Positions 37,194 through 46,609 of a stretch of 64,000 nt of DNA are shown here, piece by piece. The first letter of the stretch is position 1, and each line of letters begins with the position of its first letter. Both the position numbers and the translations under genes were made by a program. The stretch comes from Clostridium sp. Marseille-P299 (GTDB lineage Bacteria; Bacillota; Clostridia; Lachnospirales; Lachnospiraceae), in the NCBI RefSeq assembly GCF_900078195.1, contig NZ_FJVE01000007.1, positions 496,001-560,000 on the forward strand. Reading direction: 5' to 3'. Under the pieces are notes generated by a model that worked only from the letters and a program-made list of their open reading frames with translations, had not been told where the DNA came from and made no database searches.

Positions 37194-38213
37194 ATGATCT
37201 TTGTAGATATCAAACAGGATAGTACATTTATTTATTCCAAAGAAATTGAGTTATTGTTTGCAGTAGTAGGTATCTTAGGAGAAGTTAAAAATAAAGAGAT
37301 TTATGAAGAAGTTTATGATAAGGATTTCATTCATCATATAAAGAGAAAGTATAGATATTTATATAGTTTGCACCAAGAAAATCCCTATTTTGCAATTGGT
37401 GTTTTAGAATTACTATCATTTTGTGAATTAAAAGAATTTACTTTAGATAGCTTTGAAGATTATCTATTGAAGACAGAGAAAGAATTTTTTATTTATCATT
37501 TCTTAGGTCAAGAAGGTGATATAAAAGAAATTAAAAAAGCTGTGAATTCGCAAAATGAGATCGTGGATCTATACAATAAATTAAACTATATAAAAGAAAC
37601 TTTTCCGTATCTTGTGTTTGAAGACCTTTTTTTAGAAACAGAGCGAATTATAAGAGATATTTTTGCTTGTGCAAATGAGCTTAGGACAGAGCAATTTGAT
37701 AAGTTTATGGACTCCTATTCTAAGCTTATTTTACTTGAAGAAGGAAAAACGAGAGAAGGATTAAGTGAACTTAAACCACTGGAATATTCGGAACGTATAA
37801 TGGGGAAAACTTTTGGTCGACGTGGTCCGTATCAACATTTTTACTTTATGCCATCTGTTTTTATACCATATAAAAGTGTGCGTTATATGTACACGGATCA
37901 ATTTTTAATCTATCGCTTAAAAGAAGATAGGCTAGAATCGAAAGATGTTGTAAAGATACTAAAAGTAATTGCGGATGAAACAAGGTTTTCGATTCTTGAG
38001 ATATTATCAACAAACGGTCCAATGATTGGAAAAGAAATAGCTGCAAAGCTTTCCATCGCTACATCTACCTTATCTCATCATATGGAACAGTTAAGAAGTA
38101 TCGGAATCATTCATGAGGAAAGAGTTAAAAATTCAAAATATTATAGTGTAAATAAAAAAATGCGAGCAGAGTTGATCGATAAGTTTTCTCAAGCCCTTGG
38201 TAGAGAAGAATAA
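37194..38213 (+). CDS. ArsR-type regulator with large N-terminal domain
   Basis: The product is 339 residues from ATG 37194 (AAGGGGG 6 bases upstream; an earlier ATG at 37170 is poorly placed). Only the last 90 residues are recognisable, as an ArsR winged helix (LKVIADETRFSILEIL, ATSTLSHHMEQLRSIGII). The first 240 residues are a soluble sensing domain I do not recognise. It lies upstream of an ABC exporter operon and is a plausible regulator of it. Confidence 0.75.
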   Translation: MIFVDIKQDSTFIYSKEIELLFAVVGILGEVKNKEIYEEVYDKDFIHHIKRKYRYLYSLHQENPYFAIGVLELLSFCELKEFTLDSFEDYLLKTEKEFFIYHFLGQEGDIKEIKKAVNSQNEIVDLYNKLNYIKETFPYLVFEDLFLETERIIRDIFACANELRTEQFDKFMDSYSKLILLEEGKTREGLSELKPLEYSERIMGKTFGRRGPYQHFYFMPSVFIPYKSVRYMYTDQFLIYRLKEDRLESKDVVKILKVIADETRFSILEILSTNGPMIGKEIAAKLSIATSTLSHHMEQLRSIGIIHEERVKNSKYYSVNKKMRAELIDKFSQALGREE

Positions 38214-38294
38214 AAAGACTGTTGCAAATTAGTTCTTTATTTATCTGTTTTAAGTTACAGATGAAAGACTGGTTTGCAACAGTCTTTTTTTTAT
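38213..38294 (+). terminator. Terminator of the TTGCAA type
   Basis: AAAAAGACTGTTGCAAA pairs with TTTGCAACAGTCTTTTT around an inner hairpin, followed by a T tract. It resembles the ends of the 173-bp palindrome at 11.4 kb. Confidence 0.85.
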
Positions 38295-38352
38295 AAGTCA
38301 GTCGTAATAACGACGAGAATGTGCATAACACATTCTTTATACAAAATCCTAA

Positions 38353-38398
38353 TTGACAAAATAAAAAAATATGTTATTCTATTATAATCTAATTAGAT
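38353..38398 (+). promoter_or_regulatory. Promoter region of the second ABC exporter with a palindrome
   Basis: TTGACA (38353-38358) precedes candidate -10 boxes TATTCT (38375) and TATAAT (38383-38388). A perfect 12-base palindrome ATCTAATTAGAT (38387-38398) overlaps the start region and may be an operator for the ArsR-type protein. Confidence 0.45.
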
Positions 38399-38433
38399 AT
38401 ACATAGAACAATAAAGAATAGGATGGTGAGCAT

Positions 38434-39231
38434 ATGGAATCCGTAATACAAGTGAATAATGTTACACGGGAATATCGCTTAAGTAAAGGATGGATAAAAC
38501 GAAAAAAAGAAGTTGTTAAAGCAGTAGACGGTTTAAGCTTTGATGTAAAACGAGGAGAAGTTTTTGGATTGCTTGGACAAAATGGGGCAGGAAAAACTAC
38601 AACAATCAAAATGCTAATCACACTATTAGCACCTACTAAGGGGGAGTGTAAAGTTCTTGGATACAACACCTTTGGCGAAGAAAATAAAATCAGAAATCGA
38701 ATCAATTTTATTTTCGGTGGTGAAATGGGAGTGTATCGAAGGCTTTCGGCAAGGGATAATTTAAGATACTTTGCGAATATTTATCTAATTTCACATAAAG
38801 ATAGGGAAGAGTACATAGAAAATATTCTTGAACTTGTAGGTTTAACAGAGAAAGCAGATTTCTTAGTAGAAACGTATTCCAAGGGTATGATACAACGCTT
38901 ACAAATTGCAAGAGGTTTAATTAATAATCCGGAAATTATATTTATGGATGAACCTACGGTTGGACTTGATCCAGTAGGTGCAAGAATGTTAAGAGATATT
39001 ATAAAAAAATTGAAAGAACAAGGGAAAACTATATTATTAACGACACATTATATGTATGAGGCGGATGAACTTTGTGACCGTATTGCAATTATTAATAAAG
39101 GTAAATTAATTGCGTTAGATACCCCAAAGGATTTAAAAGCAAATTATAAAATGGAGCATCCTGAAACAAAGCTTTCAGAAAAAGAAGTTACCCTTGAAGA
39201 TGTCTATATAGCACTTGTAGGAGGAAATTAA
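38434..39231 (+). CDS. ABC transporter ATPase (DrrA-like)
   Basis: The 265-residue product has Walker A GQNGAGKTTTIK, signature YSKGMIQRL, Walker B IIFMDEPTVGLDP and a short C-terminal extension. It belongs with the two small permeases that follow (259 and 260 residues), as in daunorubicin-type exporters. AGGATGGTGAGC precedes the ATG. The substrate is probably a hydrophobic drug or lipid (inference). Confidence 0.9.
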   Translation: MESVIQVNNVTREYRLSKGWIKRKKEVVKAVDGLSFDVKRGEVFGLLGQNGAGKTTTIKMLITLLAPTKGECKVLGYNTFGEENKIRNRINFIFGGEMGVYRRLSARDNLRYFANIYLISHKDREEYIENILELVGLTEKADFLVETYSKGMIQRLQIARGLINNPEIIFMDEPTVGLDPVGARMLRDIIKKLKEQGKTILLTTHYMYEADELCDRIAIINKGKLIALDTPKDLKANYKMEHPETKLSEKEVTLEDVYIALVGGN

Positions 39232-39232
39232 A

Positions 39233-40012
39233 ATGAAATCAAAGGTAATCCTTACTACGATGATTTTACAGATGAAAAATTCATTTCAAAGATCTATGTT
39301 TCGCTTTTGTCTGATTGCGAATCCAATTGCAAATACAATTTTAATTTATTATATGTTTCAAAATTCCGGAAAAGAGAATTTTATAAGTTATGTCATTATG
39401 GGTGCTGGATTAATGGGACTTTGGAGTTGTATTTGCTTTTCATCTGCTGGTGACATTAATCGTGAGCGGTGGAGTGGAACCTTATCCATTATATATACAG
39501 CGCCAGCAGATTTCCGACTGATAATATGGGGGAAAATCTTAGGAAATACATTACTAGCTCTTAGTACACTGTTTATTTCCTTTATCACTGCGAAAGTTTT
39601 ATTTCATGCGGACTTATCTCTTGGTAATCTTGGGTATTTTATCATCTCAATGAGTGCGGCCATTGTATGCTTTATGACAATTTCCATTGTAATTGCTTAT
39701 ATCTTAACTCTTTCAAGAAAAACAACACTGTATATGAATTGTATTGAGATTCCTGTTATTTTGCTTAGCGGTTTTGTATTTCCAATTGATTTGCTTCCTA
39801 AGTGGATAATACCAATAAGTAATTGTTTATCTCCAACTTGGGCAGTGAAACTGATTCGGATGAGTATTGAGGGGAATATTAATTTTTATGTCTATTGGAG
39901 GACATTTCTAGTCTTAGTGGTTATCAATATAATTTACTTATTTGGAATATCGCTTCTTTATAGAGTAATCGATCATCAAGTAAGAATTCGTGCAACTTTG
40001 GAGGTAAGCTAA
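39233..40012 (+). CDS. ABC-2 permease (first of pair)
   Basis: The 259-residue membrane protein has six predicted helices in ABC-2 layout, with the conserved INRERWSGTLSIIYTAP coupling segment and GFVFPIDLLPKWI before the last helices. It starts 2 bases after the ATPase stop and its own stop overlaps the next start (TAATG), so translation is coupled. Confidence 0.88.
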   Translation: MKSKVILTTMILQMKNSFQRSMFRFCLIANPIANTILIYYMFQNSGKENFISYVIMGAGLMGLWSCICFSSAGDINRERWSGTLSIIYTAPADFRLIIWGKILGNTLLALSTLFISFITAKVLFHADLSLGNLGYFIISMSAAIVCFMTISIVIAYILTLSRKTTLYMNCIEIPVILLSGFVFPIDLLPKWIIPISNCLSPTWAVKLIRMSIEGNINFYVYWRTFLVLVVINIIYLFGISLLYRVIDHQVRIRATLEVS

Positions 40013-40794
40013 TGATACATAGATTTTTTGAGCAATCTTGGCTCTATTACAAAGGACAAAATTCACAGTTTCGTTTTGAAGAATTTTTGTTATTAAAATT
40101 TTCAATACCATTACTTACATTGATCATGTATTGTTTGATGGCATCCTTTGGATTTCAAACAAATCAACTAACTTATTGGGTAGTAGGAAACGCATTCCTT
40201 TTATGCACCTCAACTTGTGTATTTACCATTGGTGTTTCATTTAATGGGGAACGGTATTACGGGAGATTACGTTCTTTAATTGTTTCTCCTAGTAATAAAC
40301 TAATAACTGTGTTACAAAAAGGATTTTTTCCGGCGATAGAATCCTTCTTTAGTGTATTTCTTGGTTTTATCATTGGAGGAGCAATCTTTCACGTGAGTTT
40401 TCATGAGGTAAACATGGTTTTACTGATGATAATCATTATTGTTGCGATGTTTTCAGCAAGCGGTTTTGGTATGATATTAAGTATGATTGGTATGGTTTCA
40501 AGTGAAATGCATTTATTGCTTAATTGTGCGTCCTATGTACTTGCTATTTTATCAGGTGCAAATTTTCCAGTGGTTATGCTACCAAGTGTGATACAACGAC
40601 TTACGGATATAATTCCTTTAACAAGAAGTATTAGAGCAGTAAATTTATTGTTTGAAGGAGGAGATTTAACTAAGATTACTAGCTTAGTGATTGGTGAAAT
40701 TATTCTTGGGCTTTTATTTTATATAATAAGTGTAATGCTACTAAAGGTATCTGAGAAAGTTGCCATTATTAGAGGTAATTTTGATATTTTCTAA
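40012..40794 (+). CDS. ABC-2 permease (second of pair)
   Basis: The 260-residue membrane protein has the same ABC-2 layout as its neighbour: FNGERYYGRLRSLIVSPSNK as coupling segment and ANFPVVMLPSVIQRLTDIIPLTRSIR near the end. It would form a heterodimer with the preceding permease. It overlaps that gene by one base and ends the operon. Confidence 0.88.
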   Translation: MIHRFFEQSWLYYKGQNSQFRFEEFLLLKFSIPLLTLIMYCLMASFGFQTNQLTYWVVGNAFLLCTSTCVFTIGVSFNGERYYGRLRSLIVSPSNKLITVLQKGFFPAIESFFSVFLGFIIGGAIFHVSFHEVNMVLLMIIIIVAMFSASGFGMILSMIGMVSSEMHLLLNCASYVLAILSGANFPVVMLPSVIQRLTDIIPLTRSIRAVNLLFEGGDLTKITSLVIGEIILGLLFYIISVMLLKVSEKVAIIRGNFDIF

Positions 40795-40959
40795 ATGCTT
40801 ATTTATCCGAATTAAGATAATGCGTATGGGATTTGAAGAAATTAATACACTGTGGGGCAGGGAATGGAATAGAACTATTATTGAAATATATTCCAGTAAA
40901 TGCTATAATATGGATGGTTAAAAGGTGTACAATTTGAATGCGAAAGGGGTTTCATTTGT

Positions 40960-42123
40960 ATGAAAGAAAGGTTAGCAGAAATTGTTAATAGTGAGATTCA
41001 AGCAGGAAATATTGCGGGTGCAAGTATTTGTATAATCAAAGATGATAAAGAAATTTATTATAATGATTTTGGATATGCAGATATGGAAAAAAAGATACCC
41101 ATGAAAAGAGATACAATTATCAGGCTATATTCCATGACAAAGCCTGTAACTGCTGCAGCAGCTATGTTATTATTTGAGCGAGGCATAATTGATTTATATG
41201 AACCTGTGTCAAACTATTTACCATCTTTTAAAAAACAAATGGTAAGTGTAAATGATACACTTGTTCCTGTAGAGAGAGAAGTAACCATACGTGATTTGTT
41301 AAATATGACTTCTGGAATTGTATATCCAGGAGATAATACAGTAGCTGAAAGAAGCATGGGTGCTGTATTTGAGAGCTATATAAGTAATGCATCAAAGGGT
41401 CAGTATAGAACAACTTATGAATATTGTAATCGAATGGGAGAATGTCCACTTGCATTTCAACCAGGAGAACAGTGGCTTTATGGAGCATCTGCGGATGTAT
41501 TAGGTGCAGTGATAGAAGTGGCTTCAGGTAAAAAATTTGGTGAGTTTTTAAAAGAGGAATTATTTGATCCACTTGGTATGGTGGATACGGATTTTTATGT
41601 TCCAGCGGATAAGGTGAATCGATTTGCACAAAATTATATCTTTGATGAAAAACAAAAAAAATTAGTACCTTACGAAGGAGACAATCTCGCTTTGACGGAT
41701 TTTACAAAAAAACCAGCATTTGAAGCTGGTGGAGCTGGACTAGTTTCTACAATCAATGATTATTCAAAATTTGCATTAATGTTGTTAAATGAAGGAATGT
41801 ATAAAGGAAAACGTATTTTAGGTAAAAAAACAGTTCGTTTTATGAGAACACCTCAATTGACCGATGCGCAACAAAAATCTTTTAATTGGGATTCCATAAG
41901 AGGCTATAGTTATGGAAATTTAATGAGGATTCTAACTGATAAGGCGAAAGCAGCAACGAATGCAAGTACCTATGAGTATGGGTGGGATGGTTGGACAGGA
42001 AATTATTTTACGATAGATCCCGAAGAAAAATTAATTTTTCTGTATTTTATTCAAAGATGTAATTCTGGAACGACAGAAGCAACAAGAAAATTACGAGCAA
42101 TTACTTATGGGATGATTCATTAG
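40960..42123 (+). CDS. Serine hydrolase of the beta-lactamase/class C PBP fold
   Basis: The 387-residue product has the SxxK motif SMTK (Ser58, Lys61) and YGAS (Tyr174) in the position of YxN. GWTGNYF near the end stands in for the KTG region. The family includes esterases, D-aminopeptidases and beta-lactamase-like proteins; no signal peptide is visible, so a cytoplasmic esterase or peptidase is more likely than a resistance enzyme. It is a single gene after GCGAAAGGGG, ending at a terminator. Confidence 0.85.
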   Translation: MKERLAEIVNSEIQAGNIAGASICIIKDDKEIYYNDFGYADMEKKIPMKRDTIIRLYSMTKPVTAAAAMLLFERGIIDLYEPVSNYLPSFKKQMVSVNDTLVPVEREVTIRDLLNMTSGIVYPGDNTVAERSMGAVFESYISNASKGQYRTTYEYCNRMGECPLAFQPGEQWLYGASADVLGAVIEVASGKKFGEFLKEELFDPLGMVDTDFYVPADKVNRFAQNYIFDEKQKKLVPYEGDNLALTDFTKKPAFEAGGAGLVSTINDYSKFALMLLNEGMYKGKRILGKKTVRFMRTPQLTDAQQKSFNWDSIRGYSYGNLMRILTDKAKAATNASTYEYGWDGWTGNYFTIDPEEKLIFLYFIQRCNSGTTEATRKLRAITYGMIH

Positions 42124-42182
42124 AAAAAAGATTATTTAAAAAAAGAAGATAAATTAAATAAAAGAAGCTATGAAATAAAATA

Positions 42183-42242
42183 AATGGACTTTTGCAAATA
42201 GTATTATTATAAAATAAACTATCTGCAAAGGTCTTTTTAATT
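42183..42242 (+). terminator. Terminator of the TTGCAA type
   Basis: GGACTTTTGCAAATAGT pairs with ACTATCTGCAAAGGTC and is followed by TTTTTAA. Confidence 0.75.
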
Positions 42243-42567
42243 TGTAAATATTCTTTATTTTTTGAAAAATAAGAAAAATACAACTATTTATCTTAATAAA
42301 AGCTAATTTATGACATGGAAATACTTAATATAAGCATGGTAAGGAAATTTCAGAAAAAAGAATACTATTAGATATATACTAAATCTATTTATAAAAATTG
42401 TGCTAATTTTATATAAAATATATTTCAATCTAAAAAAAAATGTGATATACTTTTTAAGTATGTAAAAAAATATAATTTATAACGAGGTATGGTCTTAACT
42501 TATATAAATAGCAAATAGCTTAGCAGTTGGCCGTAGCATGAATAATTGGAAAGGAAGTGACGTATTA
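42243..42567 (+). promoter_or_regulatory. Leader of the DUF1538 gene
   Basis: This AT-rich gap without an ORF has an extended -10 (TG-A-TATACT, 42443-42451), giving a leader of about 110 bases. Within it AGCAAATAGCTTAGCAGTTGG could fold locally, but I do not recognise a riboswitch. Confidence 0.4.
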
Positions 42568-44058
42568 TTGAATGCATTATTTGAGAAAATGAAAGAGGCT
42601 TTATTTTCAGTATTACCAATTACATTAATTGTAGTACTATTAAGTTTCACATTTGTGCCTCTAGATACTGTGACATTAGGTAGGTTTTTATTAGGAGGCT
42701 TGTTTATTGTCCTCGGATTATCGATATTATTAGTTGGTGTAGACATTGGTATCACACCAATTGGTTCCTTAATGGGTTCTGCAATGGTTAAAAGTAAGAA
42801 AATATGGATTATTGCAATTGCAGGCTTATTACTTGGTTTTTTTGTTTCTGTAGCAGAGCCTGATTTACATATACTTGCAGGTCAAGTTGAGTTTGTTACC
42901 TCAGGTATAATTGCTAAATCAATCATTCTTATAGTTGTATCCCTTGGTATTGCAATTATGTTAGCACTTGGGCTTATTCGTATTGTATACAACATACCTT
43001 TATATAAGATTCTGCTTGCAATTTATGCAGTGATTCTTATATTATCCTTTTTTGTATCCCCAGAATTTTTAGCAATTTCTTTTGATGCTTCTGGTGCAAC
43101 AACTGGAGCATTAACAGTACCGTTTATTCTTGCTCTTGCAATGGGTGTTTCCACATTGAAGAAAGATAGTAAGGCATCAGAAAAGGATAGTTTCGGTTTA
43201 GTAGCAATTGCATCCTCTGGTGCGATTTTATCGGTTATGATCATGAGTATTTGGTCTAAAACAGGTGAAATAACAGCAAGTTTAGAAAGTGAAGTGACAG
43301 CTGATACATCATTTTTTCATCCATTCCTTGATGTAGCGCCTGGGCTTGCGAAAGAAGTTTTTATTGCTTTAATACCAATTGTACTCATTTTCTTTGTTTT
43401 TCAAAAAATTTCATTTAAATTATCAAGAAGAGCACTCCATAAAATTGTAAAAGGTATTATATATACATTTTTAGGATTAGTTATATTTTTAATTGGTGTT
43501 AACGCAGGATTTATGGATGTTGGAACAATTGTTGGATATCAATTAGCGTTATATGATAATAAGTTAATTATAATAGGAGTTGCATTTTTATTAGGTTTAG
43601 TTACAATATTAGCAGAACCTGCTGTATATGTGTTAACAAGACAGATTGAAGATGTTACGAGTGGATATGTAAAAAGAAAAGTTGTATTATTTTCATTATG
43701 TATCGGTGTAGGTGTTGCAGTTGCACTTTCTATTATACGTATTTTAATACCAGGAATTCAATTATGGCATTATTTATTACCTGGATATATTATTGCATGT
43801 CTTATGACACTAGTTACACCAAAGTTGTTTGTTGGTATTGCCTTTGACTCCGGAGGAGTAGCTTCTGGACCTATGACAGCGACCTTTATTTTAGCTTTTG
43901 CACAAGGTGCAGCGGATTCTATTGTAAGTGCGGATGTTTTAATTGATGGATTTGGAATTATAGCAATGGTTGCATTGACTCCATTAATCGCTCTACAAAT
44001 TTTAGGCTTAATTTTTAAGTATAATTCAAAGAAGAAAGGAATTGTTGCAGATGAATGA
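42568..44058 (+). CDS. DUF1538 membrane transporter (two tandem repeats)
   Basis: The product is about 496 residues from TTG 42568, preferred because AAAGGAAGTGA lies upstream; an ATG at 42538 lacks a ribosome binding site. The protein is an internal duplication: GVDIGITPIGSLMGSAMV and LAEPDLHILAGQVEFVTSG in the first half recur as GVNAGFMDVGTIVGYQL and LAEPAVYVLTRQIEDVTSG in the second. ISFDASGATTGALTVPF and IAFDSGGVASGPMTATF are the paired motifs. DUF1538 proteins are predicted inner-membrane transporters of unknown substrate. The 3' end overlaps a P-II-like gene. Confidence 0.82.
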   Translation: MNALFEKMKEALFSVLPITLIVVLLSFTFVPLDTVTLGRFLLGGLFIVLGLSILLVGVDIGITPIGSLMGSAMVKSKKIWIIAIAGLLLGFFVSVAEPDLHILAGQVEFVTSGIIAKSIILIVVSLGIAIMLALGLIRIVYNIPLYKILLAIYAVILILSFFVSPEFLAISFDASGATTGALTVPFILALAMGVSTLKKDSKASEKDSFGLVAIASSGAILSVMIMSIWSKTGEITASLESEVTADTSFFHPFLDVAPGLAKEVFIALIPIVLIFFVFQKISFKLSRRALHKIVKGIIYTFLGLVIFLIGVNAGFMDVGTIVGYQLALYDNKLIIIGVAFLLGLVTILAEPAVYVLTRQIEDVTSGYVKRKVVLFSLCIGVGVAVALSIIRILIPGIQLWHYLLPGYIIACLMTLVTPKLFVGIAFDSGGVASGPMTATFILAFAQGAADSIVSADVLIDGFGIIAMVALTPLIALQILGLIFKYNSKKKGIVADE

Positions 44059-44716
44059 CACAATTGAAAATATAAATTATGACCTTCTCTGTATCATTGT
44101 AAATTATGGAGCCGCAGGGCGAGTAATGAAAATCGCCAAACATAATGGAATTACAGGTGGAACCATTCTATTAGGAAAAGGAACTATTAAAAATAGACTA
44201 TTAGAATTTTTAGAAATTAATGATGTCAGAAAAGAGATTGTCTTAATCATTGGTGAACGAAGCATTATTCGTAACGCTACTGAAATAATTAGTAAAGAAC
44301 TTGAATTTCATAAACCAAGGCATGGGATTGCATTTATCATTCCGGTTGCAAATTTCTTGGGTGCTAGAGGCTGTACCTATAATAAGGTTTTAGAAAGTGA
44401 AGGTGTAGAAAAAACAATGTATAATTCAATTTTTACAGTGGTTGAAAAAGGGAAAGCTGAAGAAGTGATTGAAGCAGCTCAAAAAGCTGGTTCTAAAGGT
44501 GGAACAATTATTAATGCTAGAGGATCTGGAATACATGAAACTCAAAAACTATTTAACATGGATATAGAGCCAGAAAAAGAAATTGTATTAATTTTATCTG
44601 AAAGTAGTATAACAGACTCAATTGTTAATTCAATAAGAGAGTGTTTAAAGATTGAAGAACCAGGAAAAGGCATTCTATTTGTATTAAATGTTGCCGAGAC
44701 CTTTGGATTATATTAA
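44051..44716 (+). CDS. Duplicated P-II-like regulatory protein
   Basis: The 221-residue product from ATG 44051 has two tandem GlnB-like units (about 1-110 and 115-221). Each begins with a short strand (LLCIIVNYGAAGRVMKIAKHNG; SIFTVVEKGKAEEVIEAAQKAG), then GGT(I)L/I and a glycine-rich loop (ITGGTILLGKGT; SKGGTIINARGSG). It overlaps the DUF1538 gene by 8 bases, so the two are translationally coupled. P-II proteins bind nucleotides and gate transporters, so control of the DUF1538 transporter is likely, by analogy with GlnK-AmtB (inference). Confidence 0.82.
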   Translation: MNDTIENINYDLLCIIVNYGAAGRVMKIAKHNGITGGTILLGKGTIKNRLLEFLEINDVRKEIVLIIGERSIIRNATEIISKELEFHKPRHGIAFIIPVANFLGARGCTYNKVLESEGVEKTMYNSIFTVVEKGKAEEVIEAAQKAGSKGGTIINARGSGIHETQKLFNMDIEPEKEIVLILSESSITDSIVNSIRECLKIEEPGKGILFVLNVAETFGLY

Positions 44717-45090
44717 TAACGCATAGTGATTCCTAAGTCTGTGAAATATGGATTCCTGTTAAACAATGAATCTATGAATAGGGAAAACTATATGTAAAAA
44801 GTAAATAATAAGTATTTCTAATATAAATTAGGAAAAAATGGTGAAAGAGGTTGACGAATGTCAATCTCTTTTTCTATAATTTAGATATATATGAAATAAA
44901 ATTACAAAACTAGATTATTTACATTATATTACATGTAATATCATTGCTTTAAGTAGATGTTTATAAATAAATATTTATAAGTACATTGTTTATAAGGAGA
45001 TTATTTTAAGACATTACGTGTATTGAGTAAAATCTATAAAAAATAGTTGACATAAGATTACTTTTAATAAGGGGATAAGGGGGATTGTAA
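44717..45090. terminator. Gap with terminator, no gene
   Basis: AAGAGGTTGAC pairs with GTCAATCTCTT at 44845-44870, followed by TTTTC, ending the DUF1538/P-II operon. The rest (374 bases in all) is AT-rich; a TTGACA at 45047 has no well-spaced -10. Nothing else is recognisable. Confidence 0.7.
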
Positions 45091-46395
45091 GTGATGGGGT
45101 TAAATGTGAGAAAAAAAACCTTAGTGAGGTTGGGAATACTAATAGTTGTAACTTTTATAATAATAGTATCAGTTCGTATTAATTTAACTATGAAAGTATC
45201 AACTATCAATAATAAAAACAAGGAATTCACCATAAATAACAATGATAAAGAAATCATCGAACTGTCAGAGGAAGAGATAATAACAGGTAGCATAAGTGAT
45301 ATTCAGGCTCTAACGCAAGAGTTATATGGTCAGTATTATTTCGGCGATATTTCCATGAAAGAATCCGATATAAAAGTTATATCTAGGAATGAGGAAGAAA
45401 ATATTTATACGATTCAAAGTATGGCATATCTTCAGGATGAACTTTATATTGGAAAAGATGAGTGCTACATAGGAAAAGATGAAATTACTTTTAGAATTCT
45501 ACCAAATGGGAAAATTCGATTTGTCAGTATAAATCATATGGAAAATATTATACTACCAAAAGAAATGAATAAGCTACAATCCAGTATTATGCCACTTGGA
45601 ACATTAGATTTAAACAAAGGGGTTAATCATATTGAAAAGGTTGTATATGAGAAATTTGCATGGTGGAATGAAATAAAAAGTTTTGAAAATTTTCAGGTTT
45701 CTGAGAAATACTGGAATGGAAAATTATATTATTGTTACTCTGATTTGGATAAAGATATTATCGCTTATGTAAGTTCGGATTTCACGAAAACCACTGTTAT
45801 TTGTCCCAATGGCTCCTTTACCTTTGATTCACCTGTAGTTGGATATTTTGCAGGTGCAAGTGGCCAATTTTATTTAAAAGATATTACTGGGGATGGAATA
45901 GAAGAATTTATTTATATGTATGGTTATGGCGGCACAGGTGTATGGGAATCTCATATAAAAGTATTTAATTTAGAAACATTAAAGGAATATGAAATAGAAG
46001 ATTTTATTGAGAAAATGGAACGTTTTATAACAGTAGAAGTTGAATCCTTTGAGCTTGAAACAGAGCTACTTACAAGTGATGGACTACAATCTGGAATAGC
46101 AACATGTAAGGTTGTAGATATGCTTGGTAATGTTGAATATGGAACAGTATTTGCTTATGCAAAAGAAGGTACTTTACCAGAGTATATACCAAGTAATGAA
46201 AGTGGCCATTATATATTGGATTGGAATGACGAGTTACATCGCATAGAGGCTAAAACAAGCATATCTCTAAATTATAATAGAGGTCAATATCTTGGAGGCG
46301 TTTCTGGCTATTTTATTTATGATGAATCAGAGCAATGTTTTAAAATTGCAGATGATTTTAAATTTGAAATATATGAACCATTAAGTGATAAATAA
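45091..46395 (+). CDS. Unknown membrane-anchored extracytoplasmic protein
   Basis: The 434-residue product has one N-terminal membrane helix (about 11-30). The rest is predicted outside the cell. A DITGDGIEEFIYMYGYGG segment (about 270-287) resembles FG-GAP/VCBS calcium-binding repeats; the surrounding sequence is beta-rich and unfamiliar. The start is GTG 45091 or ATG 45094 after AAGGGGG. It lies just upstream of the agr locus but is separated from it by 214 bases with a possible terminator, so a link is not established. Confidence 0.6.
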   Translation: MMGLNVRKKTLVRLGILIVVTFIIIVSVRINLTMKVSTINNKNKEFTINNNDKEIIELSEEEIITGSISDIQALTQELYGQYYFGDISMKESDIKVISRNEEENIYTIQSMAYLQDELYIGKDECYIGKDEITFRILPNGKIRFVSINHMENIILPKEMNKLQSSIMPLGTLDLNKGVNHIEKVVYEKFAWWNEIKSFENFQVSEKYWNGKLYYCYSDLDKDIIAYVSSDFTKTTVICPNGSFTFDSPVVGYFAGASGQFYLKDITGDGIEEFIYMYGYGGTGVWESHIKVFNLETLKEYEIEDFIEKMERFITVEVESFELETELLTSDGLQSGIATCKVVDMLGNVEYGTVFAYAKEGTLPEYIPSNESGHYILDWNDELHRIEAKTSISLNYNRGQYLGGVSGYFIYDESEQCFKIADDFKFEIYEPLSDK

Positions 46396-46505
46396 TTTTT
46401 AATATTAAATAAAATGAAAAAAGTTTTTTCTGTAATTTAAAGTTCTTTAAATTCTTATATGGCCTTTAAAGGTCTTGTAGAATCTCCTGATTTTTTCCTT
46501 TCCAG

Positions 46506-46567
46506 ATATTTTTCTAAAAAACATGGAAAAATATTTCTAAAAATTACAAAATATGCTATATTATATT
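46506..46567 (+). promoter_or_regulatory. agr promoter with direct repeats
   Basis: Two TTTCTAAAAA copies (46511-46520 and 46534-46543), 23 bases apart, precede an extended -10 (TG-C-TATATT, 46554-46562). There is no good -35; the second repeat occupies its place. This fits activation by a LytTR regulator, whose sites are usually direct repeats about two helical turns apart. Confidence 0.5.
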
Positions 46568-46609
46568 AGAGTATAAATTGTAATTAATTGAATCACTGGG
46601 GAGGGGGAT

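Noticed and set aside
42490..42540. Riboswitch before the DUF1538 gene
   Set aside because: Only a weak local inverted repeat is visible, with no recognised aptamer core.
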